The translations under genes and the position numbers were made by a program. Shown one piece after another: positions 1 to 7,835 of a stretch of 49,254 nucleotides of DNA. The notes below the pieces were generated by a model. That model did not search any database. It was not told where the DNA came from and saw only the letters and a program-made list of their open reading frames with translations. The DNA is from an uncultured Ruminococcus sp. (GTDB taxonomy: Bacteria; Bacillota; Clostridia; Oscillospirales; Acutalibacteraceae): NCBI GenBank assembly GCA_934476515.1, contig CAKSNZ010000012.1, positions 1-49,254 on the forward strand. Direction: 5' to 3'. Numbering within the stretch: position 1 is the stretch's first letter; each line of letters starts with the position of its first letter.

Positions 1-376
1 CAACTGTAACTCAAAATTTTCATAATAATTAGTTAGAAATAAAGGGAAAAATATGAGTTACACGGTAGGGGCGAACATCGTTCGCCCGTTAAAAAGTGTG
101 ATACCTATGGGATTTTTGTCCTGTTTTCAGACTATAAATTTATAATATCTACATAGGACAAAATACCTTTATAAAGGTCGATTTGCTCGGTCCAACAGTG
201 TTGGACCCTACAACTGTAACTCAAAATTTTCATAATAATTAGTTAGAAATAAAGGGAAAAATATGAGTTACACGGTAGGGGCGAACATCGTTCGCCCGTT
301 AAAAAGTGTGATACCTATGGGATTTTTGTCCTGTTTTCAGACTATAAATTTATAATATCTACAAAGGACAAAATAC
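1..376. repeat. Direct repeat, two ~166-bp copies at 210-bp spacing
   Basis: Positions 1-166 and 211-376 are almost identical. I see a single difference, at 154 versus 364, before they diverge. Each copy contains a GC-rich palindrome, GGGCGAACATCGTTCGCCC (69-87 and 279-297). The spacer contains a second palindrome, GGTCCAACAGTGTTGGACC (189-207). The same two palindromes recur in inverted order at 48.9-49.1 kb, and one of them recurs at 33738. No ORF is supported. This looks like a dispersed, hairpin-forming non-coding element, with one unit tandemly duplicated here. Confidence 0.9.
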
Positions 377-411
377 AAATAGAAAGGTTAATTTTCAAAC
401 GGGACATCAAT

Positions 412-498
412 TAAGTGAACATCAAAGAAAACGAGCCATAGGCGAAGTTTGATTTGCTAATGTGAACTTATGCAAAAGTTTTTTGTAAAAAACTTTTG
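412..498. repeat. Dispersed repeat module with perfect hairpin
   Basis: Positions 412-479 match 33673-33728 apart from an indel of about 13 nt. The shared core is TAATGTGAACTTAT followed by CAAAAGT. Positions 473-498 form a perfect 12-bp hairpin with loop GT (arms CAAAAGTTTTTT and AAAAAACTTTTG). No gene overlaps this module. Confidence 0.7.
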
Positions 499-504
499 TT
501 GAAA

Positions 505-565
505 GACCCTACACCTGTGAGTCATAGTTTCATATGATTTTATGGTATATATTCTCACTACAAAT
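505..565. repeat. Module repeated in inverted orientation at 48861-48922
   Basis: The stretch beginning GACCCTACACCTGTGAGTCA and running to about 565 is present as its reverse complement at 48861-48922, with a few substitutions. Positions 566-680 are AT-rich with no supported gene. Part of them, near 595-635, resembles 5775-5810 (shared core AAGTAATTTATAGATTA). Confidence 0.75.
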
Positions 566-685
566 TCACCTTAACTAACAATCAAAACTAAAAGACAACC
601 CCTAATTTATTGAAGTAATTTATAGATTAGTACAAATAAAATTAAAAATCATATTTATATTAACGCAGAATTAAAAAAAGAAAAA

Positions 686-1096
686 CTAAATTCTAATCAT
701 TTGTTTTACTTTATTATAGATTTTTCCATCGTCATATATTAAATAATAGTCACTAGGGATAATTGTACGCATATGTCTTTCATCTTGTAATTCGTCAACA
801 AATTCTTCTAATGTTTCATAACCGATTGTGTTTGAAAAATTCTTTTCAATATTTAGTTGCGAATCAATTTCATCAAAAGCAAAATGCCATAAAGGTTCTT
901 GTTTTCCATAAAAATGAAAGTCGCTTTTACCAAATGCAACAAGCATTTGTAAAGCCTCTTTATAGATTATATCTTTATCGTCAGTATTTTCAACAATAAG
1001 GAATATACTGACAGAATGATTTTTATTTGGAGTGATTTTACCGGCATAAAGATTCATTCCATATGTATTACAACCTAAATTTTCAATTTCATTCAT
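686..1096 (-). CDS. Hypothetical protein, 136 aa
   Basis: I do not recognise the family. The start is supported by an AAGGTGAT ribosome binding site just upstream. The protein is acidic and soluble-looking, with no signal peptide or membrane segment. Its central stretch is rich in aromatic residues (around FHFYGKQEPLWHFAF) and its C-terminus is basic. It lies downstream of rubrerythrin on the same strand but beyond the rubrerythrin terminator, so it is probably transcribed separately or by readthrough. It borders the repeat-rich edge of the window, which fits an accessory gene. No function is proposed. Confidence 0.6.
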   Translation of the reverse strand: MNEIENLGCNTYGMNLYAGKITPNKNHSVSIFLIVENTDDKDIIYKEALQMLVAFGKSDFHFYGKQEPLWHFAFDEIDSQLNIEKNFSNTIGYETLEEFVDELQDERHMRTIIPSDYYLIYDDGKIYNKVKQMIRI

Positions 1097-1123
1097 AATA
1101 AATCACCTTACAGTTTACAAAAA

Positions 1124-1147
1124 TAGGAGTAGCTTTTGCTACTCCTA
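1124..1147 (-). terminator. Intrinsic terminator after rubrerythrin
   Basis: A perfect 10-bp stem (TAGGAGTAGC / GCTACTCCTA) with a 4-nt loop lies 49 nt past the rubrerythrin stop. On the minus strand a T-run follows. Confidence 0.8.
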
Positions 1148-1195
1148 AATTATTATCAAGTTATTTTAATTATTTACTTTAGTTAATAAATACAA

Positions 1196-1738
1196 TTAAT
1201 AATTTTCCTGATGAATTTCAAAGAAAGATTGTGGGTGGTTACATACAGGACAAACCTCCGGTGCTTTTGTGCCAACAACAATATGACCACAGTTGCGACA
1301 TTCCCAAACCTTAACCTCAGACTTTTCAAAAACCTGAGCAGTTTCGATATTCTTTAGTAATGCTCTGTATCTTTCTTCATGGTGCTTTTCAATTTCACCA
1401 ACTGCTCTGAACTTTGCAGCTAGTTCAGGGAAACCCTCTTCCTCAGCAGTTTTTGCAAAGCCCTCATACATATCTGTCCATTCGTAGTTTTCACCTTCTG
1501 CTGCATCAGCAAGGTTAGACTTTGTGTCACCTAGACCTGCAAGTTCCTTGAACCACATTTTTGCATGTTCCTTTTCATTATCGGCAGTCTTTAGGAACAA
1601 TGCTGACATTTGCTCATAGCCCTCTTTCTTAGCTACTGATGCAAAATAAGTGTATTTATTTCTTGCCTGAGATTCTCCTGCAAAAGCCTCTTGTAAATTC
1701 TTTTCTGTTTGTGTACCTGAATACTTATTTGTTGCCAT
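1196..1738 (-). CDS. rbr: Rubrerythrin
   Basis: A 180-aa cytoplasmic diiron peroxidase that reduces hydrogen peroxide in anaerobes using electrons from rubredoxin or NAD(P)H systems. The N-terminal ferritin-like four-helix region (about residues 5-140) carries the paired Glu and ExxH ligands, visible in [24 protein letters not shown] and [10 protein letters not shown]. The C-terminal rubredoxin-like domain has CRNCG and CPVCNHP, the four cysteines that bind the second iron. Length is normal for the family. The start follows AAGGAGG. It is monocistronic with its own promoter and terminator. I saw no convincing PerR box. Confidence 0.97.
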   Translation of the reverse strand: MATNKYSGTQTEKNLQEAFAGESQARNKYTYFASVAKKEGYEQMSALFLKTADNEKEHAKMWFKELAGLGDTKSNLADAAEGENYEWTDMYEGFAKTAEEEGFPELAAKFRAVGEIEKHHEERYRALLKNIETAQVFEKSEVKVWECRNCGHIVVGTKAPEVCPVCNHPQSFFEIHQENY

Positions 1739-1805
1739 AGTTTTTTCCTCCTTAAAACATAAATATTAATTATCTGTATAACATTTTAACAATTCTTTGA
1801 TACTT

Positions 1806-1833
1806 ATTATACACCTTTTAGAATAAAATGCAA
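1806..1833 (-). promoter_or_regulatory. Probable sigma-A promoter of rbr
   Basis: On the minus strand, TTGCAT (1828-1833), a 16-nt spacer and TATAAT (1806-1811) lie about 70 nt upstream of the rbr start. Confidence 0.6.
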
Positions 1834-1973
1834 TAGAAAACAGTAATTATTTTTATTTTTATTATAAAAATCATATTTTCTTTTAATATTCAATAAACTA
1901 AAGTAAGTAATATTAATAATCTGTTGTATTATTATATAAATTTTTATTTTTAAATCAACTAATTTATATATTA

Positions 1974-2002
1974 TTGACAAATTAAACTATTTATGATATA
2001 AT
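1974..2002 (+). promoter_or_regulatory. Consensus sigma-A promoter
   Basis: TTGACA (1974-1979) and TATAAT (1997-2002) are separated by exactly 17 nt. They lie 31 nt upstream of the GTG start of the zinc-ribbon membrane protein. This is a perfect match to the vegetative consensus. Confidence 0.85.
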
Positions 2003-2032
2003 TAATTAAAATTAAATTAAGGGGGAATCGTT

Positions 2033-2731
2033 GTGAATTTTTACGGTTCGGGTTATGGTTCAGGCTATGATTATAGCTACAGTTCAGGTGTATCTACAGT
2101 AGTATTAACTGTTCTTGCTGTTGTGTTGTCTTTAGCAGCAACTATTTTACTATTCATTTTAGTTATACCTGAAAAGAAAAGAGCGAAGTTACCAAAGTTC
2201 TTCCAGGTTATTCATGACATTTGTAACTTCAAAGGTCTATTGATTGAGAAACTTCTAAAAGTATTTTATGTTTTCTCAACAGTTTACATTATGTTTAATG
2301 GTGTATTAACTTGGTTCTCAGGTGGTAATTTCGGTAGAAACTTCTTAACAGGTCTGCTAATGCTGGTTCTTGGACCTATCCTTATCAGAATTGTTTATGA
2401 AGCACTTATGCTGGGTATTCTTCTTGTTAAGAATGTTATCCAAATCAACAACAAGCTAAGTGGTAAATCAGAAGATCCATTTAACAATCAAAACGGTGCT
2501 TTCGGCAATTTCAGCTCAAACAATCAGCAAAACGCTAACCAGGTAAACGATACATATCAGCAACCTCAGGTTAATTACGATAATCAAAATTATTACAATC
2601 AACAACAAAGTGAGCAACCGGCAAAACAGGAATATGTAGCTCCTACAAGCAGCAAATTCTGTACTTTCTGTGGTGCTCAAATTGATGGCAACATTTCTGT
2701 TTGCCCTCACTGTGGTAACACTAACGTTTAA
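2033..2731 (+). CDS. Zinc-ribbon membrane protein, 232 aa
   Basis: The start is GTG after a GGGGGA ribosome binding site. The N-terminus is short and rich in Gly, Ser and Tyr. A hydrophobic helix follows at about residues 22-46, then further hydrophobic segments around 80-135. A long Gln/Asn-rich linker (about 150-205) leads to a C-terminal zinc ribbon with CTFCG and CPHCG. The layout of membrane anchor, flexible linker and zinc ribbon is common in uncharacterised Firmicutes proteins with DUF4282-like or related membrane domains. The biochemical role is unknown. It is a single-gene unit with a consensus promoter and a strong terminator, which suggests high expression. Confidence 0.8.
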   Translation: MNFYGSGYGSGYDYSYSSGVSTVVLTVLAVVLSLAATILLFILVIPEKKRAKLPKFFQVIHDICNFKGLLIEKLLKVFYVFSTVYIMFNGVLTWFSGGNFGRNFLTGLLMLVLGPILIRIVYEALMLGILLVKNVIQINNKLSGKSEDPFNNQNGAFGNFSSNNQQNANQVNDTYQQPQVNYDNQNYYNQQQSEQPAKQEYVAPTSSKFCTFCGAQIDGNISVCPHCGNTNV

Positions 2732-2743
2732 TTAATTACACTT

Positions 2744-2780
2744 AAAGAACCTTATTCTTAGGAATAGGGTTCTTTTTTTT
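2744..2780 (+). terminator. Intrinsic terminator
   Basis: AAAGAACC pairs with GGGTTCTT, and an inner TTATTC/GAATA stem sits between them. Eight T residues follow, directly after the zinc-ribbon protein gene. Confidence 0.9.
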
Positions 2781-2787
2781 GCACCAA

Positions 2788-2825
2788 AAAGGCCTATATA
2801 AGTTAAATCACTTACATAGGCCTTT
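2788..2825 (-). terminator. Intrinsic terminator of the NSS symporter gene
   Basis: A 16-bp stem (AAAGGCCTATATAAGT / ACTTACATAGGCCTTT, one mismatch) with a 6-nt loop lies just past the symporter stop. A T-run follows on the minus strand. Confidence 0.85.
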
Positions 2826-2843
2826 GTTGTTTATTGTATTAAA

Positions 2844-4178
2844 TTATTTCCACTTAAAATTAACCATACCATAAATGTAGATAAAGCCAATAGCAATAGG
2901 AACTACATACTGAAATATCGGTTTCATCCAATGTTTAACTTTAAGTCCTTTACCGGAATTAGCTTCACTAATGAAGTTATCCCATCCCCAACCGAACTTA
3001 TTACAACAGAATAGTGCAAGTACAAGAGAACCAAGTGGCAATATATTATTAGAAACAATAAAGTCCCAAAAATCAAGCCAAGTAGTACCCTCGGCAAAAG
3101 GCTGAAAATGTAGTACACTAAAGCCAAGTGCAGTTGTTAATGCTAACACAAAGATAACAATACCACAAATCAAAGAGCCCTTAGGTCTTGACCAACCGGT
3201 TAAATCACGAACCATAGCTAGAATATTTTCACAAACACCAAGTACAGTTGACATACCGGCAAATACCATAAATAAGAAGAACAGAGAACCCCAAATTCTG
3301 CCACCCTCCATATTGTTAAATACTGTAGCCATTGTGTCAAATAGTAAACTAGGACCTGCATTTACTTCTAAGTTATATGTAAAACAAGCCGGAAAAATAA
3401 TCACACCGGCAAGGATAGCTACAAGTGTATCAAGAGAAATAACACTTACTGCTTCGCCCATAAGAGAACGGTTCTTGTCAATATAACTACCGAAGATAGC
3501 CATACCACCCATACCTGTTGATAAAGTGAAGAATGCCTGATTCATAGCACCAACTACAACAGAACCGTTAATCTTAGAAAAATCAGGTTTTAAATAAAAG
3601 GTCATTCCCTCACCTGCACCACCAAGCATTAAGCTGTTTACTGCAAGTACCACCATCAACACAAGTAATGCAATCATCATATACTTTGTTACTCTTTCAA
3701 GTCCACCTTGAAGATTAAAAGAAAGTATAAAGAATGCCACCACAACAGTAACAAACAAGAATAGTACATTAACTGATGGGTCAGCAGTCATTTTATCAAA
3801 GCCCATATTTTGGTTATTACCTGAAACAAACTTTACAAAATAATTTATCAGCCAACCACATACTACAGTATAGAAAGCCGTAAGTGAAATATTGCCTACA
3901 AGACAAGCCCAACCAAAGCCACCCCACTTTTGCTTAGGCTTTTCCAGTTTTTTATACATATTAATAGGACTTGTCTGGGAGGCTCTACCAACAGAAAATT
4001 CCATAATCAAACAAGGAATTCCAAGAACAATAAGGCAAAGGATATACACCAGCATAAAGCTACCTCCACCGTTTTGTCCACACATCCAAGGAAATTTCCA
4101 CACATTACCACAACCGATTGCACAACCGGCTGATAACATTATGAAACCCAATCGGCTACCAAGTCGCTCACGTTTCAT
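2844..4178 (-). CDS. Neurotransmitter:sodium symporter (NSS/SNF) family transporter
   Basis: A 444-aa polytopic membrane protein. The first segment carries the NSS signature GSRLGFIMLSAGCAIGCGN followed by WKFPW, the unwound TM1 that binds sodium and substrate. A glycine-rich stretch (QNGGGSF) and about 11 hydrophobic segments follow. Bacterial relatives such as MhsT, LeuT and TnaT import amino acids with sodium, so an amino acid is the likely substrate, but the sequence does not identify which one. The ATG follows GGAGGTGAGC. The gene is monocistronic, with its own terminator. Confidence 0.92.
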   Translation of the reverse strand: MKRERLGSRLGFIMLSAGCAIGCGNVWKFPWMCGQNGGGSFMLVYILCLIVLGIPCLIMEFSVGRASQTSPINMYKKLEKPKQKWGGFGWACLVGNISLTAFYTVVCGWLINYFVKFVSGNNQNMGFDKMTADPSVNVLFLFVTVVVAFFILSFNLQGGLERVTKYMMIALLVLMVVLAVNSLMLGGAGEGMTFYLKPDFSKINGSVVVGAMNQAFFTLSTGMGGMAIFGSYIDKNRSLMGEAVSVISLDTLVAILAGVIIFPACFTYNLEVNAGPSLLFDTMATVFNNMEGGRIWGSLFFLFMVFAGMSTVLGVCENILAMVRDLTGWSRPKGSLICGIVIFVLALTTALGFSVLHFQPFAEGTTWLDFWDFIVSNNILPLGSLVLALFCCNKFGWGWDNFISEANSGKGLKVKHWMKPIFQYVVPIAIGFIYIYGMVNFKWK

Positions 4179-4328
4179 TGTAGCTCACCTCCACAACACT
4201 GAAATAATTTATATTTAATTTTATACCCATCTTTATACTCCTTTAAAATACAAAAACATAAAGATAGTATATCAATTATTTCTCTATTTGTAAACAACAA
4301 TTTATAACCTTTAATATAATATTAAAAT

Positions 4329-4357
4329 TTGTTTTTGGTGATTTATAATGATATAAT
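4329..4357 (+). promoter_or_regulatory. Probable promoter of the TauE/SafE gene
   Basis: TTGTTT (4329-4334), a 17-nt spacer and TATAAT (4352-4357) lie 31 nt upstream of the ATG. Confidence 0.6.
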
Positions 4358-4388
4358 ATTGAATAGTGAAAATTAAGGGGAAATAAAA

Positions 4389-5168
4389 ATGGAAATATTT
4401 ATTACCATATTGGTAACATTTTTTGCAGGTATGGATGCAGGACTTGGCACCGGTTTTGCCGGTATGAGTGCAGCAGCAGTAATAAGTCCTATGCTAATAA
4501 CCTTTCTGCATATGGACCCATATATGGCAGTTGGAATTGCACTTTCTTCTGATGTGTTGGCAAGTGCAGTATCAGCCTACACATATCACAAAAATAAGAA
4601 TTTAGATGTAAAAAACGGATTAATTATGATGGTAACTGTGTTGGCATTTACTGTTGTGGGTAGCTATATTGCAAGTATTGTACCGTCAACTACAATGGGT
4701 GGTTTCTCAGTATTTATGACATTTTTACTTGGTATTAAATTTATAGTTAAGCCTGTTATGACAACTAAAGAGGCTATGCTCAGTGTATCAGCTAAAAAGA
4801 GGGTAATTCAATCCATAGTATGTGGAATAATAATTGGTTTTATCTGTGGTTTCATCGGTGCCGGTGGTGGTATGATGATGTTGCTAATATTAACAAGTGT
4901 ACTTAACTATGAGCTTAAAACAGCAGTGGGAACAAGCGTGTTTATTATGACCTTTACTGCTTTAACCGGTGCAGTTTCCCACTTTATGATTGATGGCACA
5001 CCTGATTTATTGGTATGGATTTTATGTATTATCTTTACATTAATTTGGGCAAGAATTGCTTCTGTTTTTGCAAATAAAGCTGAACCAAAAACCTTAAACA
5101 GAGCTACAGGTATTGTTTTAGTTATTTTAGGTGTTGTGATTATGGCTTTCAATCTTCTAACAAAATAA
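4389..5168 (+). CDS. TauE/SafE family sulfite/organic-anion exporter
   Basis: A 259-aa integral membrane protein with about eight hydrophobic segments arranged in two similar halves. Glycine-rich motifs typical of the family occur at GLGTGFAGMSAAAVISP near the N-terminus and GFIGAGGGMMMLLIL near residue 160. Family members export sulfite, sulfoacetate or related organic anions, or transport sulfur compounds. Substrate cannot be read from the sequence. The start follows AAGGGGAAAT. It is monocistronic, and the terminator lies about 160 nt downstream beyond an AT-rich stretch. Confidence 0.88.
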   Translation: MEIFITILVTFFAGMDAGLGTGFAGMSAAAVISPMLITFLHMDPYMAVGIALSSDVLASAVSAYTYHKNKNLDVKNGLIMMVTVLAFTVVGSYIASIVPSTTMGGFSVFMTFLLGIKFIVKPVMTTKEAMLSVSAKKRVIQSIVCGIIIGFICGFIGAGGGMMMLLILTSVLNYELKTAVGTSVFIMTFTALTGAVSHFMIDGTPDLLVWILCIIFTLIWARIASVFANKAEPKTLNRATGIVLVILGVVIMAFNLLTK

Positions 5169-5210
5169 TTTTATTTTTTCATCGTATTGTTAAAAGCATT
5201 TCATAATTTT

Positions 5211-5310
5211 AAATTATTTATTTCATTATTTTATTCCGTTATTTTATTACATTATTTTATTAAGCTATTTTTTTACGCTATTTTATGCATTATTTTTTCG
5301 TTATTTTAAT
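5211..5310. repeat. Degenerate AT-rich tandem repeat
   Basis: About seven imperfect units of 12-14 nt are built on TTATTTTATT with variable 2-4 nt joints (CA, CCG, ACA, AAGC, ACGC, GCA, TCG). There is no coding potential. It lies between the TauE/SafE gene and its terminator. Confidence 0.6.
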
Positions 5311-5324
5311 CAATAATGCCATCG

Positions 5325-5352
5325 CAAAAACTCTCATCTTTTGAGAGTTTTT
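5325..5352 (+). terminator. Intrinsic terminator
   Basis: AAAAACTCTCA pairs with TGAGAGTTTTT and is followed by a T-rich tail. It is the most likely terminator of the TauE/SafE transcript. Confidence 0.8.
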
Positions 5353-5430
5353 CTTTTTTCTGTTACTGTTTATATTTATGTTGGTTTTTTAAATTTGGTT
5401 TATTAATTTTGTTTGTGGGTTAAGGTTAAT

Positions 5431-5460
5431 TAGCACTACAAATTAGGGTTTGTAGTGCTA
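5431..5460. terminator. Terminator-like hairpin
   Basis: A perfect 12-bp stem (TAGCACTACAAA / TTTGTAGTGCTA) with a 6-nt loop is followed by TTTGATAGTTTTATT. It could be a second terminator or part of the neighbouring repeat cluster. Confidence 0.5.
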
Positions 5461-5481
5461 TTTGATAGTTTTATTTAATAT

Positions 5482-5536
5482 GGAATTGTAAATAAATTTA
5501 CAATTCCAACCACTCCTTCCGTCTTTGCATACGCAA
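5482..5536. repeat. Hairpin plus conserved 29-nt tail, copy 1
   Basis: A perfect 12-bp stem with an AA loop (GGAATTGTAAAT / ATTTACAATTCC, 5482-5507) is followed at once by a 29-nt tail (5508-5536). The tail is identical at 49149-49177, where it also directly follows a perfect 12-bp, AA-loop hairpin, but one of quite different sequence. Confidence 0.8.
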
Positions 5537-5720
5537 AGCCACCTCCCTCAGCGAGGGAGGCAACAAGGTCTGTACAATTTTTTAATTATGTACAAACTTT
5601 TAAATTTGTACATATTACGCTTGGCTCCCTCAGACGAGGGAGCTGTCGATTGTAAATTGACGGAACGGCAATTTACCTTTTATAAATCGACTGAAGGAGG
5701 GAAAAACTATAAATTAGATG
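5537..5720. repeat. Dispersed element with CCTCCCTC/GAGGGAGG hairpins
   Basis: It contains CCTCCCTCAGCGAGGGAGG (5543-5561), GCTCCCTCAGACGAGGGAGC (5622-5641) and a terminal GACTGAAGGAGGG. This resembles non-coding elements that, from memory, are scattered through gut Clostridia genomes. An open frame runs through it but has no ribosome binding site and no recognisable protein. From here to the next gene (5721-5900) I see only AT-rich sequence. Confidence 0.6.
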
Positions 5721-5901
5721 AATTAATCGGTTATTATCTAATTTATCTACATTACATAAACAACTCCACAAACCCTAATTAAAGGAAGTAATTTATAGAT
5801 TAATACAAAAAACTGATTCAACTCAACCCACAAACGAAATTAAAAAACAAATTTATAAGCCAACTTAAATTTAAAACAAAAACAAAGCAACAAGGAGTTG
5901 C

Positions 5902-5930
5902 TTGTACTAATAAAAGATTTACATTATAAT
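5902..5930 (+). promoter_or_regulatory. Probable promoter of the XRE regulator gene
   Basis: TTGTAC (5902-5907), a 17-nt spacer and TATAAT (5925-5930) lie 20 nt before the ATG, so the leader would be very short. Confidence 0.5.
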
Positions 5931-5950
5931 ATACTTAGGTGGTGAATAAT

Positions 5951-6712
5951 ATGAAAACAAAGGATATAATACTTGAATTAAGAACGAAGAAAGATTTATC
6001 ACAAGATGAACTGGCTGAAAAATTATATGTAACCAGACAGGCAGTATCTAGGTGGGAAAATGGTGATACAATTCCAAATACAGAAACATTGAAACTACTT
6101 TCAAATTTATTTGATGTATCAATCAACACCCTACTAGGTTCACCAAGACAGTTAATCTGCCAATGTTGTGGTATGCCACTTGAGGACTCAACAACAAGCA
6201 GGGAAATTAACGGTGATTTTAACGAGGAATACTGCAAATACTGTTATGCTGACGGTAACTACAGATATGACAATATAGACGAGCTGATAGAAGTGTGTGT
6301 CAAGCATATGAGCAATGAAGAATTTCCTCCGGAAGAAGTAAGAAAGTATATGAAAGGGCTACTACCTCAATTAAATTATTGGAAAAAATATTCCCAACTT
6401 GGTGAAAATGAATTTTGCAATTTCAAAAGGAAACTTGTTGAAGAAATTAATGATTTAAAAATTGACGGTATGCCAAAGGTTGATACATTGTATTCATTGG
6501 AAGGCAAAAAGGTTAATTTGGAATACAGACTGCCTAACGGACAATATACAAAATTTTTAAATGATAACGAAACATACTTTTGTAACCAATTAGAATGTGA
6601 ATTTGGTGGAGAAAGATGTTTCGGTATAGTAGCAAATATGGACTTTATCCTTGTATCAACATATGAAGAAAATGGAATTAACCCAGAACTAGTCCTATAT
6701 AAGAAAAGATAA
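5951..6712 (+). CDS. XRE-family regulator with zinc-ribbon domain, 253 aa
   Basis: Residues about 1-60 are a helix-turn-helix of the XRE/HTH_3 type (LSQDELAEKLYVTRQAVSRW). A putative zinc-ribbon domain follows, CQCCGMPL near residue 70 and CKYC near 94, of the type often fused to such helix-turn-helix domains. The remaining ~150 residues are not recognised and could bind a ligand. Two in-frame GTG codons lie upstream, but AGGTGGTG overlaps them and is correctly spaced for the ATG at 5951. The DNA target and signal are unknown. It may sense metal or redox state through the ribbon; that is inference. Confidence 0.85.
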   Translation: MKTKDIILELRTKKDLSQDELAEKLYVTRQAVSRWENGDTIPNTETLKLLSNLFDVSINTLLGSPRQLICQCCGMPLEDSTTSREINGDFNEEYCKYCYADGNYRYDNIDELIEVCVKHMSNEEFPPEEVRKYMKGLLPQLNYWKKYSQLGENEFCNFKRKLVEEINDLKIDGMPKVDTLYSLEGKKVNLEYRLPNGQYTKFLNDNETYFCNQLECEFGGERCFGIVANMDFILVSTYEENGINPELVLYKKR

Positions 6713-6750
6713 TTTAAGTTTTGTTAATTATAAATTTATCTCAACTAACA

Positions 6751-6780
6751 AAAAGCCCATAGCACAAGCTATGGGCAATT
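6751..6780. terminator. Bidirectional intrinsic terminator
   Basis: GCCCATAGC (6755-6763), loop ACAA, GCTATGGGC (6768-6776), flanked by A-rich and T-rich tails. It serves the converging XRE gene and the small membrane protein gene. Confidence 0.85.
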
Positions 6781-6787
6781 TTATATA

Positions 6788-7039
6788 TTATTTTTTGTTA
6801 TCTACTTTTGAGCTATCTGCTACTTTTGAATTTTTCTTATCATAATTATATCTAACCAACTCAATAATCAAAACAAAAGCAATGATTATACAAGCAGTAA
6901 ATGTAAGGAAAGCATCAATAATTATTGCTACTTCACCAAGCACAAATTCCAAACAAAAGAAAACAACTGATAATGCTAATAACCCAAAAGCAATATAGAA
7001 AGCAATTCTGTTATTTTTTGTAAAGCTCTTAAATCTCAT
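6788..7039 (-). CDS. Small membrane protein, 83 aa
   Basis: Two hydrophobic segments (about residues 13-33 and 38-60) are followed by a charged, lysine-rich tail. The frame extends upstream to an ATG at 7081, but that codon lies inside the pflA terminator hairpin. The ATG at 7039 is preceded by AGGGAAC at good spacing and is preferred. I do not recognise the family. It lies downstream of pflBA and is separated from it by a terminator. Confidence 0.6.
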   Translation of the reverse strand: MRFKSFTKNNRIAFYIAFGLLALSVVFFCLEFVLGEVAIIIDAFLTFTACIIIAFVLIIELVRYNYDKKNSKVADSSKVDNKK

Positions 7040-7051
7040 AATGTTCCCTGT

Positions 7052-7087
7052 AAAAAAGCAAGTGACAACATAAGTCATCACTTGCTT
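7052..7087 (-). terminator. Intrinsic terminator of pflBA
   Basis: AAGCAAGTGA / TCACTTGCTT stem with a 12-nt loop. Six T residues follow on the minus strand, immediately after the pflA stop. Confidence 0.85.
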
Positions 7088-7091
7088 ATAA

Positions 7092-7835
7092 TTATTTCTT
7101 AATTTCTAGGAGTCTTTCGGCTTTTTCAACTTCTTCAGCAGTTGGAATTTTATAACCGTCAAGTGGGTAAGGAATACCTAACTTTTCCCACTTCATAAGA
7201 CCTAGTGTATGATAAGGAAGAATCTCAACCTTATCTACAGTTTTAAGTTGTTTAATAAACTGATTTAACTTCTTTAGACCTTCTTCATCATCAGTAAGGT
7301 TAGGAACAAGCACATGTCTTATCCACATATGAATACCCTTATCTGATAGGTACTGAGCCATAGCAAGAATATTTTCATTCTTATGACCTGTCAGTTCCTT
7401 ATGCTTATCACTTTCAATTTCTTTAATGTCAAGCATAACAAGGTCGGTATATTTAATTAGTTCATCAAACTTCTTTAGAAACTCAGGGTCATTCTTAAAC
7501 GGTTGACCACAAGTATCAAGGGTAGTATGAACACCCTTCTCCTTAGCCAGTTTGAAAACCTCTGTTACAAATTCAATCTGTAATAGTGGTTCACCACCAC
7601 TGATTGTAATACCACCGTTGTTCTTCCAATAATTCTTATATCTATAAGCCTTATCAAAAAGTTGTTTAGCAGTTAATTCATCACCGGCGTTTTTGTCCCA
7701 AGTGTCTGGGTTGTGGCAATATTTACAACGCATATTGCAACCCTGTAAAAATGCCACATATCTAACACCCGGTCCGTCAACCAGACCAAAAGTTTCGTAA
7801 GTATTAATTCTACCTGTTATATTACATGCTTGCAT
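7092..7835 (-). CDS. pflA: Pyruvate formate-lyase activating enzyme
   Basis: A radical SAM enzyme of 247 aa that abstracts a hydrogen from the active glycine of PflB using a [4Fe-4S] cluster and SAM. The cluster motif CNMCKYC near residue 30 is the CxxxCxxC signature (preceded by [15 protein letters not shown]). The SAM-binding GGEP motif is present (ISGGEPLLQ). Length is normal for PflA. The frame is open from 7856, but the ATG at 7835 gives the family's usual N-terminus. Either start overlaps the end of pflB and neither has a clear ribosome binding site, so translation is probably coupled to pflB. Confidence 0.95.
   Translation of the reverse strand: MQACNITGRINTYETFGLVDGPGVRYVAFLQGCNMRCKYCHNPDTWDKNAGDELTAKQLFDKAYRYKNYWKNNGGITISGGEPLLQIEFVTEVFKLAKEKGVHTTLDTCGQPFKNDPEFLKKFDELIKYTDLVMLDIKEIESDKHKELTGHKNENILAMAQYLSDKGIHMWIRHVLVPNLTDDEEGLKKLNQFIKQLKTVDKVEILPYHTLGLMKWEKLGIPYPLDGYKIPTAEEVEKAERLLEIKK

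Noticed and set aside
1..376. CRISPR-like array
   Set aside because: Only two long repeats with one spacer, each with internal palindromes, and no cas genes anywhere in the window.
1739..1805. PerR box upstream of rubrerythrin
   Set aside because: AT-rich stretches resemble it loosely but no 15-bp palindrome with the right pattern is present.
5525..5782. 85-codon plus-strand open frame
   Set aside because: It runs through dispersed hairpin repeats, has no ribosome binding site and no protein-like composition.
7040..7081. Upstream ATG (7081) for the 83-aa membrane protein
   Set aside because: It lies inside the pflA terminator hairpin; the ATG at 7039 has a ribosome binding site.
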